Positions 1-8,617 of a DNA stretch of 64,000 nt are shown here, piece after piece. The translations under genes were made by a program, and so were the position numbers. The first letter of the stretch is position 1. Each line of letters opens with the position of its first letter. Under the pieces are notes generated by a model that saw only the letters and a list, made by a program, of their open reading frames with translations, had not been told where the DNA came from and did no database searches. The stretch is from Streptomyces sp. NBC_00576 (lineage in GTDB: Bacteria > Actinomycetota > Actinomycetes > Streptomycetales > Streptomycetaceae), in assembly GCF_036345175.1 (NCBI RefSeq), contig NZ_CP107780.1:1488001-1552000 (forward strand), in the 5' to 3' direction.

Positions 1-761
1 TGATCAACGCCTACAGCAAGGACCTCGGCGACAACTACGGGGCCGCGCGGGCGAGCATCGAGCGGACGGGGGAGGTCGCCGACTGGCTGGCCGGCTATTT
101 CGGCCCGTACCCGTTCAACGCGCTCGGCGGGTACGTCCCGAACACGAACACGGGGTACGCGCTGGAGACACAGACGCGCCCCTTCTACAGCCCCCGGCAG
201 TTCGCGAACGGCACGAACGTCTCCGTCGTCGTCCATGAGCTGGCCCACCAGTGGTACGGCGACGAGGTGTCCGTCGCCGGTTGGAAGGACATCTGGATCA
301 ACGAGGGTTTCGCCCGGTACGCGCAGTGGCTGTGGTCCGAGCACGAGGGCGAGGGCACGGCACAGGAACTCGCCGACTACGTGTACGCCGTCCACCCGGC
401 TGACGACCCGTTCTGGACGGTGAAGCCGGGCGACCCGGGACCCGAGAACCAGTTCGACCTGGCCGTCTACGACCGGGGCGCACTGGCCCTCCAGTCGCTG
501 CGCAACGAGATCGGCGACGCGGACTTCTTCGCGATCCTGAAGGGATGGCCCACGAAGTTCGCGTACGGCAACGCGACCGTCGCCGACTTCCGGGCGTACG
601 CCGAACAGGTGTCCGGCGAGTCGTTGGGGGCGCTGTTCGACGCCTGGCTGTTCCAGGCGTCGAAGCCGGCGCCTCCGGCGGCACGGGCGTCGGTCGTTCC
701 GGTGACGCCGGAGTCCTGGAAGGAGATCGCGGCGACCAACTCCGTGCACGAGGGGCACTGA
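1..761 (+). CDS. M1 family metallopeptidase, C-terminal part (5' end outside window)
   Basis: The reading frame is already open at base 3 and ends at 761, so only the last ~252 residues are present. The zinc-binding HELAHQW motif is encoded at 234-254, and the third zinc ligand, the Glu of NEGFA, is at 303-305. This HExxH-x18-E layout is that of gluzincin aminopeptidases of family M1. The residues after the catalytic core match the helical tail seen in small Streptomyces M1 enzymes. It probably removes N-terminal residues from peptides. Whether it is exported cannot be judged because the N-terminus is missing. It converges on the FadB-like gene across ~150 bp. Confidence 0.9.
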   Translation, partial: INAYSKDLGDNYGAARASIERTGEVADWLAGYFGPYPFNALGGYVPNTNTGYALETQTRPFYSPRQFANGTNVSVVVHELAHQWYGDEVSVAGWKDIWINEGFARYAQWLWSEHEGEGTAQELADYVYAVHPADDPFWTVKPGDPGPENQFDLAVYDRGALALQSLRNEIGDADFFAILKGWPTKFAYGNATVADFRAYAEQVSGESLGALFDAWLFQASKPAPPAARASVVPVTPESWKEIAATNSVHEGH

Positions 762-817
762 ACCGGGGGCCTTCTTTCCCACCCACCCACCCGTTTCCAG
801 TCCGAACGCCGGGCGGC

Positions 818-889
818 ATTTCCAGCCCGTCCGGCGTTTGAGGACGAGGCCCGTTCAGGGCCGTGGGGGGTCTGAGGGGGACGCCCCCC
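818..889. repeat. Intergenic palindromic repeat / likely bidirectional terminator
   Basis: Between two convergent genes lies a stretch with the dyad GGCCC-gttca-GGGCC (848-862), followed by a G6...C6 stem (864-889). The preceding stretch, AGCCCGTCCGGCGTTTGAGG, is a phrase I recall as recurring in Streptomyces intergenic regions. A terminator or REP-like role is inferred. Confidence 0.5.
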
Positions 890-911
890 AGGACGCGGGC
901 GGCGGGGATAC

Positions 912-3104
912 CTACCCGTCCCCGAACCCCTCCCCCTTCGCCGCCTTCTCCACCAGCAGCGCCGGCGGAGCGAACCGCTCCCCGTAGCGCTCCGCCAACT
1001 CACGCGCCCGGGCGACAAACCCCGATAGGCCGCCCTCGTAACCGTTGATGTACTGCAGGACACCCCCCGTCCACCCCGGGAATCCGATCCCGAAGATCGA
1101 GCCGATGTTGGCGTCGGCGACCGACGTCAGCACGCCCTCCTCCAACAGCCTCACCGTGTCCAGCGCCTCCGAGAACAGCATGCGTTCCTGCATGTCCTTG
1201 AAGGGGATCTGCGCACCCTCCGCGCCCTTCGCGCCCTCAGTCGTGAAGTGCTCCCGCAGTCCCGGCCACAGCCCGGCCCGCTTGCCGTCCTGCCCGTACT
1301 CGTAGAACCCTCCGCCCCCGCTCCGCCCGGTGCGGCCGAACTCGTCCACCATGCGGTCGATCACCGCCTCCGCGGGATGCGTCGGCCACGTACCGCCCGC
1401 CTCCTCCACCGCCCGCTTGGACTCCGCGCGGATCTTGCGCGGCAGGGTCAGCGTCAGTTCGTCCATGAGGGACAGCACCTTCGCCGGGTATCCGGCTTGC
1501 GCCGCCGCCTGTTCGACCGACGCGGGCTCGATGCCCTCGCCGACCATCGCCACACCCTCGTTGATGAAGTGCCCGATGACCCGTGAGGTGAAGAAGCCAC
1601 GCGAGTCGTTGACGACGATCGGGGTCTTCCTGATCTGGCGCACCAGGTCGAAGGCCCGCGCCAGCGCCTCCTGCCCCGTCCGCTCGCCCTTGATGATCTC
1701 GACGAGAGGCATCTTGTCGACCGGAGAGAAGAAGTGCAGTCCGACAAAGTCGGCCTGGCGTTCTACGCCTTCGGCGAGGGCCGTGATGGGCAGCGTGGAG
1801 GTGTTGGAGCACAGCAGGGCGTCCGGTTCGACGAGGTGCTGGATCTCCTGGAACACCTTGTGCTTGAGGGCCGGGTCCTCGAAGACCGCCTCGATGACCG
1901 CGTCGCAGCCCGCCACGTCCTGCGGATCCGCGGTCGGCGTGATGCGGGCGAGCAGCGCGTCCGCCTTCTCCTGGCTGGAGCGCCCCCGGGAGACGGCCTT
2001 CGCGCACAGCTTCTCGGAGTAGTTCTTCCCCCGCGCCGCCGCTTCGGCCGACACGTCCTTGAGGACGACGTCGATGCCCGCGCGGGCGCACGAGTACGCG
2101 ATGCCCGCGCCCATCATCCCGGCGCCGAGGACCGCCACCTTGCGCACCGGGCGCGGCTCGACGCCCTTGGGGCGGTTGGCGCCCGAGTTGACGGCCTGGA
2201 GGTCGAAGAAGAACGCCTGGATCATGTTCTTCGAGGTCTGTCCTGCGGCCAGTTCCACGAAGTAGCGGGCCTCGATGACCTGTGCGGTCTCGAAGTCGAC
2301 CTGGGCACCCTCGACGGCCGCCGCGAGGATGCTGCGCGGGGCCGGATAGGGCGCGCCGTTCGTCTGCTTGCGCAGGTTGGCAGGGAAGGCGGGCAGGTTC
2401 GCCGCGAACCTGGGGTTGGCCGGGGTGCCGCCCGGGATGCGGTAGCCGGGCTTGTCCCAGGGCTGCCTCGACTCGGGGTTGGCGTCGATGAAGGCACGGG
2501 CCTTCGCCATCAACTCGTCCTGTGTGGCGGCCACTTCGTCGATCAGTCCGTTTTGCAAGGCCCGCTGCGGGCTGTACTGGGTCCCCTGGAGCAGCACCTT
2601 CAGCAGCGCGTCGGCGATGCCCAGCAGGCGTACCGTACGGACGACCCCGCCGCCTCCGGGCAGCAGTCCGAGGGTGACCTCGGGGCAGCCGATCTTCGTA
2701 CCGGGCGTGTCGAGCGCGACCCGGTGGTGGCAGGCCAGCGCGAGCTCGTAACCGCCGCCCAGGGCCGCGCCGTTCATCGCCGCGACCACCGGCTTGCCCA
2801 GGGTCTCGATGCGCCGCAGGTCGCGCTTGATGGCGAGGCCGCCCTCGAACAGTTCCTGGGCCGTGTCGGGGGTGACCCGGATCAGGTCGCGCAGGTCGCC
2901 GCCCGCGAAGAACGTCTTCTTGGCGGAGGTGATGATGACGCCGCGGATCGTGTCCTTCTCGGCCTCCAGGCGGTCGGTGACCACCGCGAGGGAGTCGCGG
3001 AACGCCTGGTTCATGGTGTTCGCGGACTGGTCGGGGTCGTCGAGGACAAGGGTGACGAGACCGGTGCGGTCCTGTTCCCAGCGGATGGTGGTGCTCTGTG
3101 TCAT
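912..3104 (-). CDS. fadB: FadB-like bifunctional enoyl-CoA hydratase / 3-hydroxyacyl-CoA dehydrogenase
   Basis: A 730-residue fatty-acid oxidation multienzyme. The crotonase domain occupies roughly residues 1-200, with an oxyanion-hole region around GGGYELALACH. The NAD-binding 3-hydroxyacyl-CoA dehydrogenase domain begins near residue 325 with the Rossmann motif GAGMMGAG and continues with HFFSPVDKMPLVE. The C-terminal dehydrogenase helical domains follow. It should hydrate trans-2-enoyl-CoA and oxidise the L-3-hydroxyacyl-CoA to the 3-keto form in the cytosol. It is the last gene of a leftward operon, 76 bp after the thiolase, and the two would form a trifunctional-type pair. The ATG start has GGAG about 10 bases upstream. 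Confidence 0.95.
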   Translation of the reverse strand: MTQSTTIRWEQDRTGLVTLVLDDPDQSANTMNQAFRDSLAVVTDRLEAEKDTIRGVIITSAKKTFFAGGDLRDLIRVTPDTAQELFEGGLAIKRDLRRIETLGKPVVAAMNGAALGGGYELALACHHRVALDTPGTKIGCPEVTLGLLPGGGGVVRTVRLLGIADALLKVLLQGTQYSPQRALQNGLIDEVAATQDELMAKARAFIDANPESRQPWDKPGYRIPGGTPANPRFAANLPAFPANLRKQTNGAPYPAPRSILAAAVEGAQVDFETAQVIEARYFVELAAGQTSKNMIQAFFFDLQAVNSGANRPKGVEPRPVRKVAVLGAGMMGAGIAYSCARAGIDVVLKDVSAEAAARGKNYSEKLCAKAVSRGRSSQEKADALLARITPTADPQDVAGCDAVIEAVFEDPALKHKVFQEIQHLVEPDALLCSNTSTLPITALAEGVERQADFVGLHFFSPVDKMPLVEIIKGERTGQEALARAFDLVRQIRKTPIVVNDSRGFFTSRVIGHFINEGVAMVGEGIEPASVEQAAAQAGYPAKVLSLMDELTLTLPRKIRAESKRAVEEAGGTWPTHPAEAVIDRMVDEFGRTGRSGGGGFYEYGQDGKRAGLWPGLREHFTTEGAKGAEGAQIPFKDMQERMLFSEALDTVRLLEEGVLTSVADANIGSIFGIGFPGWTGGVLQYINGYEGGLSGFVARARELAERYGERFAPPALLVEKAAKGEGFGDG

Positions 3105-3180
3105 GACAGGGATCTCCGTAGAAGCGCAGAAGCTGAGAAGCTCAGAAGTCTCTGGATGCCGGGTCGGTTCCGCCGGGAGT

Positions 3181-4395
3181 TCAGACCCGTTCGACGATCG
3201 TCGCGATGCCCATGCCGCCGCCCACGCACAGCGTGGCGAGGCCGTAGCGCTTGTCCTGACGCTCCAGTTCGTCGATCAGTGTGCCGAGGATCATCGCGCC
3301 GGTGGCGCCCAGCGGGTGGCCGAGCGCGATGGCGCCGCCGTTGACGTTGATCTTGTCGAGGGACAGGCCCATGTCCTGGGCGAAGCGCAGGACGACGGCC
3401 GCGAACGCCTCGTTGATCTCGACGAGGTCGATGTCGTCGATGGTCAGCCCCGCCTTGGCGAGTGCCTTGCGGGTGGCGGGCGCCGGGCCCGTGAGCATGA
3501 TGGTGGGCTCGGAGCCGGACACGGCCGCGGAGACGATCCGCGCGCGCGGACGCAGCCCGTAGCGCTCGCCGACCTCCCTGGAGCCGATGGCGACCAGCGA
3601 GGCACCGTCCACGATGCCGGAGGAGTTGCCCGCGTGGTGGACGTGGTCGATCTTCTCCACCCAGTGGTACGTCTGGAGCGCCACGGCGTCGAAGCCGCCC
3701 AGGTCGCCGATGTCGGCGAACGACGGCTTCAGCCCGGCGAGGGAGTCGGCCGTGGTGCCGGGACGCAGGTGTTCGTCGTGGTCGAGGACGACAAGGCCGT
3801 TCCTGTCCTTCACCGGGACGAGGGACCGCTCGAAGCGACCCGCCTTCCACGCCGTCGCCGCCCGCTCCTGGGACAGGGCCGCGTACTCGTCGACGTCGCG
3901 CCGTGAGAAGCCCTCGATGGTGGCGATGAGGTCGGCGCCGATGCCCTGCGGCACGAAGTTGACGGCGAGGTTGGTCATCGGGTCGTTGAACCAGGCGCCG
4001 CCGTCCGAGGCCATCGGCACCCGGGACATCGACTCGACGCCGCCCGCGAGGACAAGGTCCTCCCAGCCCGAACGCACCTTGGCGGCGGCCATGTTGACGG
4101 CCTCGAGGCCCGACGCACAGAAGCGGTTCTCCTGGACGCCGGCCACGGTGTCGGGCAGCCCGGCGACGACCGCGGCGACCCGTGCGATGTCGGAACCCTG
4201 GTCGCCGACCGGTCCGACGACGCCCAGCACGATGTCGTCGATCGCGGCCGGGTCAAGGTCCGGGAAGCGGTTCCTGATCTCGTGGATGAGGCCGACGACG
4301 AGGTCGACGGGCTTGGTGCCGTGCAGGGCTCCGCTCGCCTTGCCGCGCCCGCGCGGGGTGCGGATCGCGTCGTACACATACGCTTCGGTGCTCAC
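3181..4395 (-). CDS. fadA: Acetyl-CoA C-acyltransferase (thiolase), FadA-like
   Basis: A thiolase of about 404 residues that should cleave 3-ketoacyl-CoA to acetyl-CoA and a shortened acyl-CoA. The nucleophilic Cys lies in NRFCASGLEAVN, the second motif is NEAFAAV, and the C-terminal active-site loop is GGAIALGHPLGATGA. The GTG at 4395 (protein starting VSTEAYVYDAIRTP) is preferred over an upstream ATG at 4473 because it has a GAAAGG Shine-Dalgarno and gives the normal thiolase N-terminus. It sits between the racemase gene (46 bp gap) and fadB. Confidence 0.93.
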   Translation of the reverse strand: MSTEAYVYDAIRTPRGRGKASGALHGTKPVDLVVGLIHEIRNRFPDLDPAAIDDIVLGVVGPVGDQGSDIARVAAVVAGLPDTVAGVQENRFCASGLEAVNMAAAKVRSGWEDLVLAGGVESMSRVPMASDGGAWFNDPMTNLAVNFVPQGIGADLIATIEGFSRRDVDEYAALSQERAATAWKAGRFERSLVPVKDRNGLVVLDHDEHLRPGTTADSLAGLKPSFADIGDLGGFDAVALQTYHWVEKIDHVHHAGNSSGIVDGASLVAIGSREVGERYGLRPRARIVSAAVSGSEPTIMLTGPAPATRKALAKAGLTIDDIDLVEINEAFAAVVLRFAQDMGLSLDKINVNGGAIALGHPLGATGAMILGTLIDELERQDKRYGLATLCVGGGMGIATIVERV

Positions 4396-4441
4396 TGGTG
4401 GGCCTTTCGGGGAGGGTTGGGCGAGCGGGCGTCGACCGAGG

Positions 4442-5578
4442 TCAGCCGCCATCCTGCAGGAGTCGGGGCACATCCCAGTCGCGCGCCACGTCCGCCGTGT
4501 CGGCGCCGGGCTGGGCGGGGCCGCTGTGGATCGACGTGTGGGTGACGGAGAAGCGGGGCGCGGGGGCCGGCTGGGTGATGCCGCCGTGGTCGGTGAAGGT
4601 GCCGCGGGCGGCCAGGTGCGGGTGGTGCGGGGCCTCGCGCAGCGAGAGGACGGGCGCCACGCAGGCGTCGGAGCCCTCGAAGACGGCCGTCCACTCGTCC
4701 CTGGTACGGGCTTTGAAGCGGGCGGTGACGGCCTCGCGCAGATCGTTCCAGCGAGCGATGTCCTTGCGGGCGGCGGAGTGTTCCGGGATGCCCAGCAGAT
4801 CCAGGAACTCCTGGTAGAACTGCGGTTCCAGCGCGCCGACCGCCATGTACCGGCCGTCTGCGGTCTCGTACGTCCCGTAGTACGGGCAGCCCCCGTCGAG
4901 GAGGTTGGCGCCGCGCCGGTCCTGCCAGCCGCCCGCCGCGAGCATGCCGTGGATCATCGTGGCGAGGTGGGCGGCGCCGTCGACGATCGCGGCGTCCACG
5001 ACCTGGCCCACGCCTGTCGCGCGCGCGTGGTGGAGGGCGGCGAGAACGCCGACGACGAGGTAGAGGGAACCGCCCGCGTAGTCGCCGAGGAGGTTGGCCG
5101 GGGCGGGCGGCGGTGCCTGCGGGCTGCCGATCAGGCCGAGGGTGCCGGTCGGGGCGAGGTAGGCGATGTCGTGCCCGGCGCGGCGGGCGAGCGGACCATC
5201 CTGGCCCCAGCCCGTCATCCGGCCGTAGACGAGCCTCGGGTTGCGGGCGTGGCACGTCTCGGGTCCGACACCGAGGCGCTCGGCGACGCCGGGGCGGTAG
5301 CCCTCGACCAGGATGTCGGCGCGGGCGGCCAGGTCGAGGACGCGGGCGGGGCCGTCGGGTGCCTTGAGGTCGACGATCACCGACCGTTTGTTGCGGTTCG
5401 TCACGTCGTACTCGGGGTCGATGGCGAGGCCTGTGCCTCCGGGCCGGTCCACCCGGACCACGTCGGCGCCCAGGTCGGCGAGGAGCATGGCGGCGAACGG
5501 TCCGGGTCCGATGCCCGCAAGCTCGACCACCCGCACTCCGGTGAGCGGGCCGCTTCCTGCCGTCTCCGCCACTGACAT
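4442..5578 (-). CDS. CaiB/BaiF family CoA-transferase, alpha-methylacyl-CoA racemase type
   Basis: About 378 residues. The N-terminus (LTGVRVVELAGIGPGPFAAM, then LLADLGADVVRVDRPGG) and a later region with YGRMTGWGQDG are typical of class III CoA-transferases. The GIGPGP form is that of alpha-methylacyl-CoA racemases. Such enzymes epimerise 2-methyl-branched acyl-CoAs so that beta-oxidation can proceed, which fits the downstream thiolase and FadB genes. ATG 5578 was chosen because the family N-terminus begins there; an in-frame ATG at 5698 would add 40 unrelated residues. It is first in the operon and divergent from the gene at 5798. Confidence 0.88.
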   Translation of the reverse strand: MSVAETAGSGPLTGVRVVELAGIGPGPFAAMLLADLGADVVRVDRPGGTGLAIDPEYDVTNRNKRSVIVDLKAPDGPARVLDLAARADILVEGYRPGVAERLGVGPETCHARNPRLVYGRMTGWGQDGPLARRAGHDIAYLAPTGTLGLIGSPQAPPPAPANLLGDYAGGSLYLVVGVLAALHHARATGVGQVVDAAIVDGAAHLATMIHGMLAAGGWQDRRGANLLDGGCPYYGTYETADGRYMAVGALEPQFYQEFLDLLGIPEHSAARKDIARWNDLREAVTARFKARTRDEWTAVFEGSDACVAPVLSLREAPHHPHLAARGTFTDHGGITQPAPAPRFSVTHTSIHSGPAQPGADTADVARDWDVPRLLQDGG

Positions 5579-5683
5579 CGAGCCCAGCCCCCACTCCCGT
5601 GACACAACCGACAATCGACGTGACACCAGCGATGCTAGGAATGCCTTCCACTCCGCACAAGGTTTCACCGGGCACAAATTAAG

Positions 5684-5693
5684 CAAGCGCTTG
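5684..5693. promoter_or_regulatory. CAAGCGCTTG dyad, candidate TetR-type operator
   Basis: This perfect 10-bp palindrome, in the context AAGCAAGCGCTTGGC, lies 106 bp upstream of the racemase start and in the divergent gap with the gene at 5798. The CAAG-NN-CTTG core is the type bound by actinobacterial TetR regulators of acyl-CoA catabolism such as KstR2. Which regulator binds here is unknown, and none is encoded nearby. Confidence 0.45.
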
Positions 5694-5797
5694 GCCAAGC
5701 CGACCCGTTCCGGACAACGACCGGCCGCACGACTCCACTCCCCCTCACGCTAGCCTCGACCACCGACAACGGCGCGGGACGCACAACGAGGGGTGTC

Positions 5798-6985
5798 ATG
5801 AGCAGGCCGAGCAGGATGGAACGCCCGTACGACATCGTGCTGTTCGGAGCCACAGGCTTCGTCGGCACGCTCACCGCCGAGTACCTCGCCGCGCACGCGC
5901 CCGACGGTCTGCGCTGGGCGGTCGCCGGCCGCAGTACGGACAAGCTGGAGCGGCTGCGGGAGCGCCTCGCGGGCGTCGGCAAGGCCGCCGAGGTCGGGGT
6001 GCTGGAGGCGGACGTGGCCGATCCGGCCTCGCTGCGCGCGCTCGCCGGGCACACGCGCGTGCTGGCCACGACGGTGGGCCCCTATCTGACGTACGGCGAG
6101 GAACTCGTCGCCGCCTGCGCGGACGCCGGCACCGACTATCTCGATCTCAGCGGTGAGCCCGAGTTCGTCGACCTGACCTACGTCCGGCACGACACACGCG
6201 CGCGGGAGACCGGCGCCCGGCTGGTGCACGCCTGCGGTTTCGACTCGATTCCGCACGACCTCGGCGCGTACTTCACCGTCGCCCAACTGCCCGAAGGGGT
6301 GCCGCTGACCGTGGACGGGTTCGTGCGCACCGACGCGACGTTCTCAGGCGGCACCTTCGCCTCCGCGCTCAACCAGTTCTCCCGGGGACCGCAGATGCTG
6401 GCCGCCGCCCGCGACCGCCGGCGCCACGAGCCGCGACTGCTGGGCCGCCGGGCGACCGCCCCTGCGGGCCCGCCCCGGTACGCCCGGGAGGTCGACGCCT
6501 GGGCGCTGCCGCTGCCCACCATCGACCCGCAGGTCGTGGTGCGTTCGGCGCGTGCGCTGGAACGGTACGGGCCGGATTTCCGATACCGCCATTACGCGGC
6601 GGTACGGCGGCTGCCCTTCGCGATGGGCGGGGTCGCCGCCGCCGGTGCGGTGTTCGCGGCGGCCCAACTGCCGCCCGCGCGGCGCTGGTTGTCCGGGCGG
6701 CTGCAGCCGGGTGACGGGCCGAGCGCGGAGCGGCGCGCCAAGAGCTGGTTCTCGGTGCGGTTCGTGGGCGAGGGCGGCGGACAGCGGGTGTTCACGGAGG
6801 TCGCGGGCGGCGACCCCGGCTACGACGAGACGGCGAAGATGTTCGCCGAGTCGGCGCTCTCCCTGGCCTTCGACGACCTCCCGGCGACGGCCGGACAGGT
6901 CACCACCGCCGTGGCGATGGGCGACGCGCTGATCGAACGCCTGCGCAAGGCGGGAATCACGTTCCGGGTCGCGGCCGGCAGGTGA
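5798..6985 (+). CDS. Saccharopine dehydrogenase-fold NAD(P)-binding protein (trans-acting enoyl-reductase-like)
   Basis: 395 residues. The N-terminus YDIVLFGATGFVG is a GxxGxxG dinucleotide-binding fold, followed by a second-strand AGRS motif and the conserved block YLDLSGEPEFV typical of the saccharopine dehydrogenase-like/trans-acting enoyl reductase family. In mycobacteria a relative reduces enoyl intermediates of complex lipids; no such lipid cluster is here, so the substrate is unknown. The position divergent from the beta-oxidation operon hints at lipid metabolism. The C-terminal half has a short hydrophobic helix (MGGVAAAGAVFAAAQ). Confidence 0.8.
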   Translation: MSRPSRMERPYDIVLFGATGFVGTLTAEYLAAHAPDGLRWAVAGRSTDKLERLRERLAGVGKAAEVGVLEADVADPASLRALAGHTRVLATTVGPYLTYGEELVAACADAGTDYLDLSGEPEFVDLTYVRHDTRARETGARLVHACGFDSIPHDLGAYFTVAQLPEGVPLTVDGFVRTDATFSGGTFASALNQFSRGPQMLAAARDRRRHEPRLLGRRATAPAGPPRYAREVDAWALPLPTIDPQVVVRSARALERYGPDFRYRHYAAVRRLPFAMGGVAAAGAVFAAAQLPPARRWLSGRLQPGDGPSAERRAKSWFSVRFVGEGGGQRVFTEVAGGDPGYDETAKMFAESALSLAFDDLPATAGQVTTAVAMGDALIERLRKAGITFRVAAGR

Positions 6986-7025
6986 CCGGTCGGGTCGCCA
7001 GAAGCTCCCGGGGACTCCCGGAGGC

Positions 7026-7172
7026 TTACTGGGCCCAGCCCGTGACCGTGTAGATCATGCCGACGATCCAGGCGAGTCCCGCCAGTACGGCGACGATCAG
7101 TGCGGCCGTGACGGCGCGCTCGACGGGCTGGGCGGGGCTGGCGACGGGCTTCGGGGCTCGGTGCGTGGTCAT
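7026..7172 (-). CDS. Small single-span membrane protein
   Basis: 48 residues. A short polar, Pro-rich N-terminus is followed by one strongly hydrophobic segment (AALIVAVLAGLAWIVGMIYT) and a four-residue tail. The ATG at 7172 is preferred to a start at 7208. I do not recognise a named family and propose no function. It lies between the gene ending at 6985 and endonuclease V and is read leftward. Confidence 0.55.
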   Translation of the reverse strand: MTTHRAPKPVASPAQPVERAVTAALIVAVLAGLAWIVGMIYTVTGWAQ

Positions 7173-7303
7173 GGGCACAGCCTGCCGACAGCTCCGGCCC
7201 GCCGACATCCGTACAGGTACTCAGAACACGTACTCAGATGATCACTTGACCACCGGATCACCTGATCACCTCGGGCGGTCGTTTCCTTCAGACGGTCGCG
7301 GAG

Positions 7304-8005
7304 TCAGGCGGTCGCTTCCTTCAGGGCCCGTCTGCACAGGGCGTCCGCCCGGCGGGTCGTCTCCGGGAGGCGGTATTCCGGGGTGAGCGCCAGGGTGTGG
7401 GCGCAGGCCGTGTCGAGGGCGGTGCGGTGGCCGACAGACACGAACACCGGCTTGACCGCGTCCCGGGTGCGCACGGCCCGGCCGACCTCCTCCACGCCCG
7501 CCAGCAGCGGGGACGCCGATCCGCGCCGGGTGCCCGGCTCCTCGTACGCGAAGGTGAACGGGTTCTTCGCGACGCCGATCGTGGGGAGGCCGGTGAGGAC
7601 ACCGAGGTGGCTGGCGAGGCCGAAGCGGCGTGGGTGGGCCAGGCCGTAGCCGTCGCAGACGACGAGGCCAGGCGGGACGGGCAGCGCCTCCAGGGCCGCC
7701 AGGACGGCCGGGATCTCGCGGAACGCGAGCAGGCCGGGCACATACGGGAAGGGGACCCGCCCGACGGCCGTGGCCTCGGCGACGACGTCTAGGGTCGCCG
7801 CGTCCAGGACGACGGCGGCGGCCACGACGAGGTCCCGCTCGTCGTCGTAGGCGACATCGACACCCGTGACATGCCCTGTCCCTGGCGGCGGTCCCGGCTC
7901 GTCCAGGACGACCCGCAGCCGCAGCTCGTCCTGGACCGCACGGGCCCGCTCCTCGGTCGCGGGCCAGCCTGCCGGAATGGGTACGGTCGCCGTCGTCATC
8001 TTCAT
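7304..8005 (-). CDS. nfi: Endonuclease V (deoxyinosine 3' endonuclease)
   Basis: 233 residues. It has the endonuclease V core: a catalytic Asp in TGVDVAYDD, the Glu region GLLAFREIPAVL, then CDGYGLAHPRRFGLASHLG and GVAKNPF. The family nicks DNA at the second phosphodiester 3' to deoxyinosine, initiating repair of deaminated adenine. The start may be 8005 or the ATG two codons later. The last codons are partly duplicated just downstream (7274-7291 against 7307-7324). Confidence 0.93.
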   Translation of the reverse strand: MKMTTATVPIPAGWPATEERARAVQDELRLRVVLDEPGPPPGTGHVTGVDVAYDDERDLVVAAAVVLDAATLDVVAEATAVGRVPFPYVPGLLAFREIPAVLAALEALPVPPGLVVCDGYGLAHPRRFGLASHLGVLTGLPTIGVAKNPFTFAYEEPGTRRGSASPLLAGVEEVGRAVRTRDAVKPVFVSVGHRTALDTACAHTLALTPEYRLPETTRRADALCRRALKEATA

Positions 8006-8049
8006 GGTGACGCCGAGCGTACGGGCCGGCTCACCGGCCTCCCGCCGTA

Positions 8050-8222
8050 GGGCCTGTCCGGCGGATCATGCTGGAGACGCGGGGCTTGGCACGCGCTCTC
8101 CCAGAGGGAACCCCCATCACGTCGACGCCCGCCTCCGCCTTGCATCTGCACGCACCAAGCCCCGCTCACGCCGCTCATTTGGCGCCGCAGCTGCCCTCCG
8201 ACCTGATCCGCCGGACAGGCCC
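8050..8222. mobile_element. MITE-like element with perfect 19-bp terminal inverted repeats
   Basis: GGGCCTGTCCGGCGGATCA at 8050-8068 is exactly mirrored by TGATCCGCCGGACAGGCCC at 8204-8222. Inside, GCGGGGCTTGG (about 8078) pairs with CCAAGCCCCGC (about 8154), so the whole 173-bp unit can fold. It carries no ORF of its own and fills the gap between two leftward genes. This looks like a non-autonomous insertion-sequence derivative, and I recall similar sequences being dispersed in Streptomyces genomes. The parent transposase is not identified. Confidence 0.7.
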
Positions 8223-8226
8223 TGGG

Positions 8227-8553
8227 TCACTTGTCGCCGAGGGCCTTCTTCAGCTGCGACTTGTTCATGTCCGAGCGGCCGTGGACGTTCCGCTTCTTGG
8301 CCTCCTCGTAGAGCTGGTCGTACGTCGGCCCCTGGGCTCCCTGGTGCGAGCGCTGACCACCACGCTTGCTGGACGACATGTCCTGGAGGGAGGTACGGCT
8401 GGCGGTCTTGGACTCGCCGGACCGGGCGCGTTCCTTGTTGACGGTCCGCGCGGCGATCTCCTCGGCGCGCTTCTCGCTCTCGCCCCGGTCCAGCGCACTG
8501 TCCTTGATGTGCTCGTACTGACGTTCCCGTTTCGGGCTCGCACCGCGTGGCAT
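8227..8553 (-). CDS. Small basic protein with Rho-N/SAP-like C-terminus ('plasmid stabilisation' type)
   Basis: 108 residues, highly charged. The N-terminal part, ERQYEHIKDSALDRGES, followed by a KRAEEIAARTVNKERA helix, is typical of small actinobacterial proteins annotated as plasmid stabilisation protein. The last ~35 residues (YDQLYEEAKKRNVHGRSDMN) resemble the helix-extended-loop-helix of Rho N-terminal-type nucleic-acid-binding domains. A nucleic-acid-binding role is plausible; the exact function is unknown. The MITE-like element abuts its stop codon. Confidence 0.75.
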   Translation of the reverse strand: MPRGASPKRERQYEHIKDSALDRGESEKRAEEIAARTVNKERARSGESKTASRTSLQDMSSSKRGGQRSHQGAQGPTYDQLYEEAKKRNVHGRSDMNKSQLKKALGDK

Positions 8554-8617
8554 GACCGTTCACTTCCTTCGCTCGCGCTGTCCTCTCGGGCTTGATCGGT
8601 GAACGGGTACCCATGCC

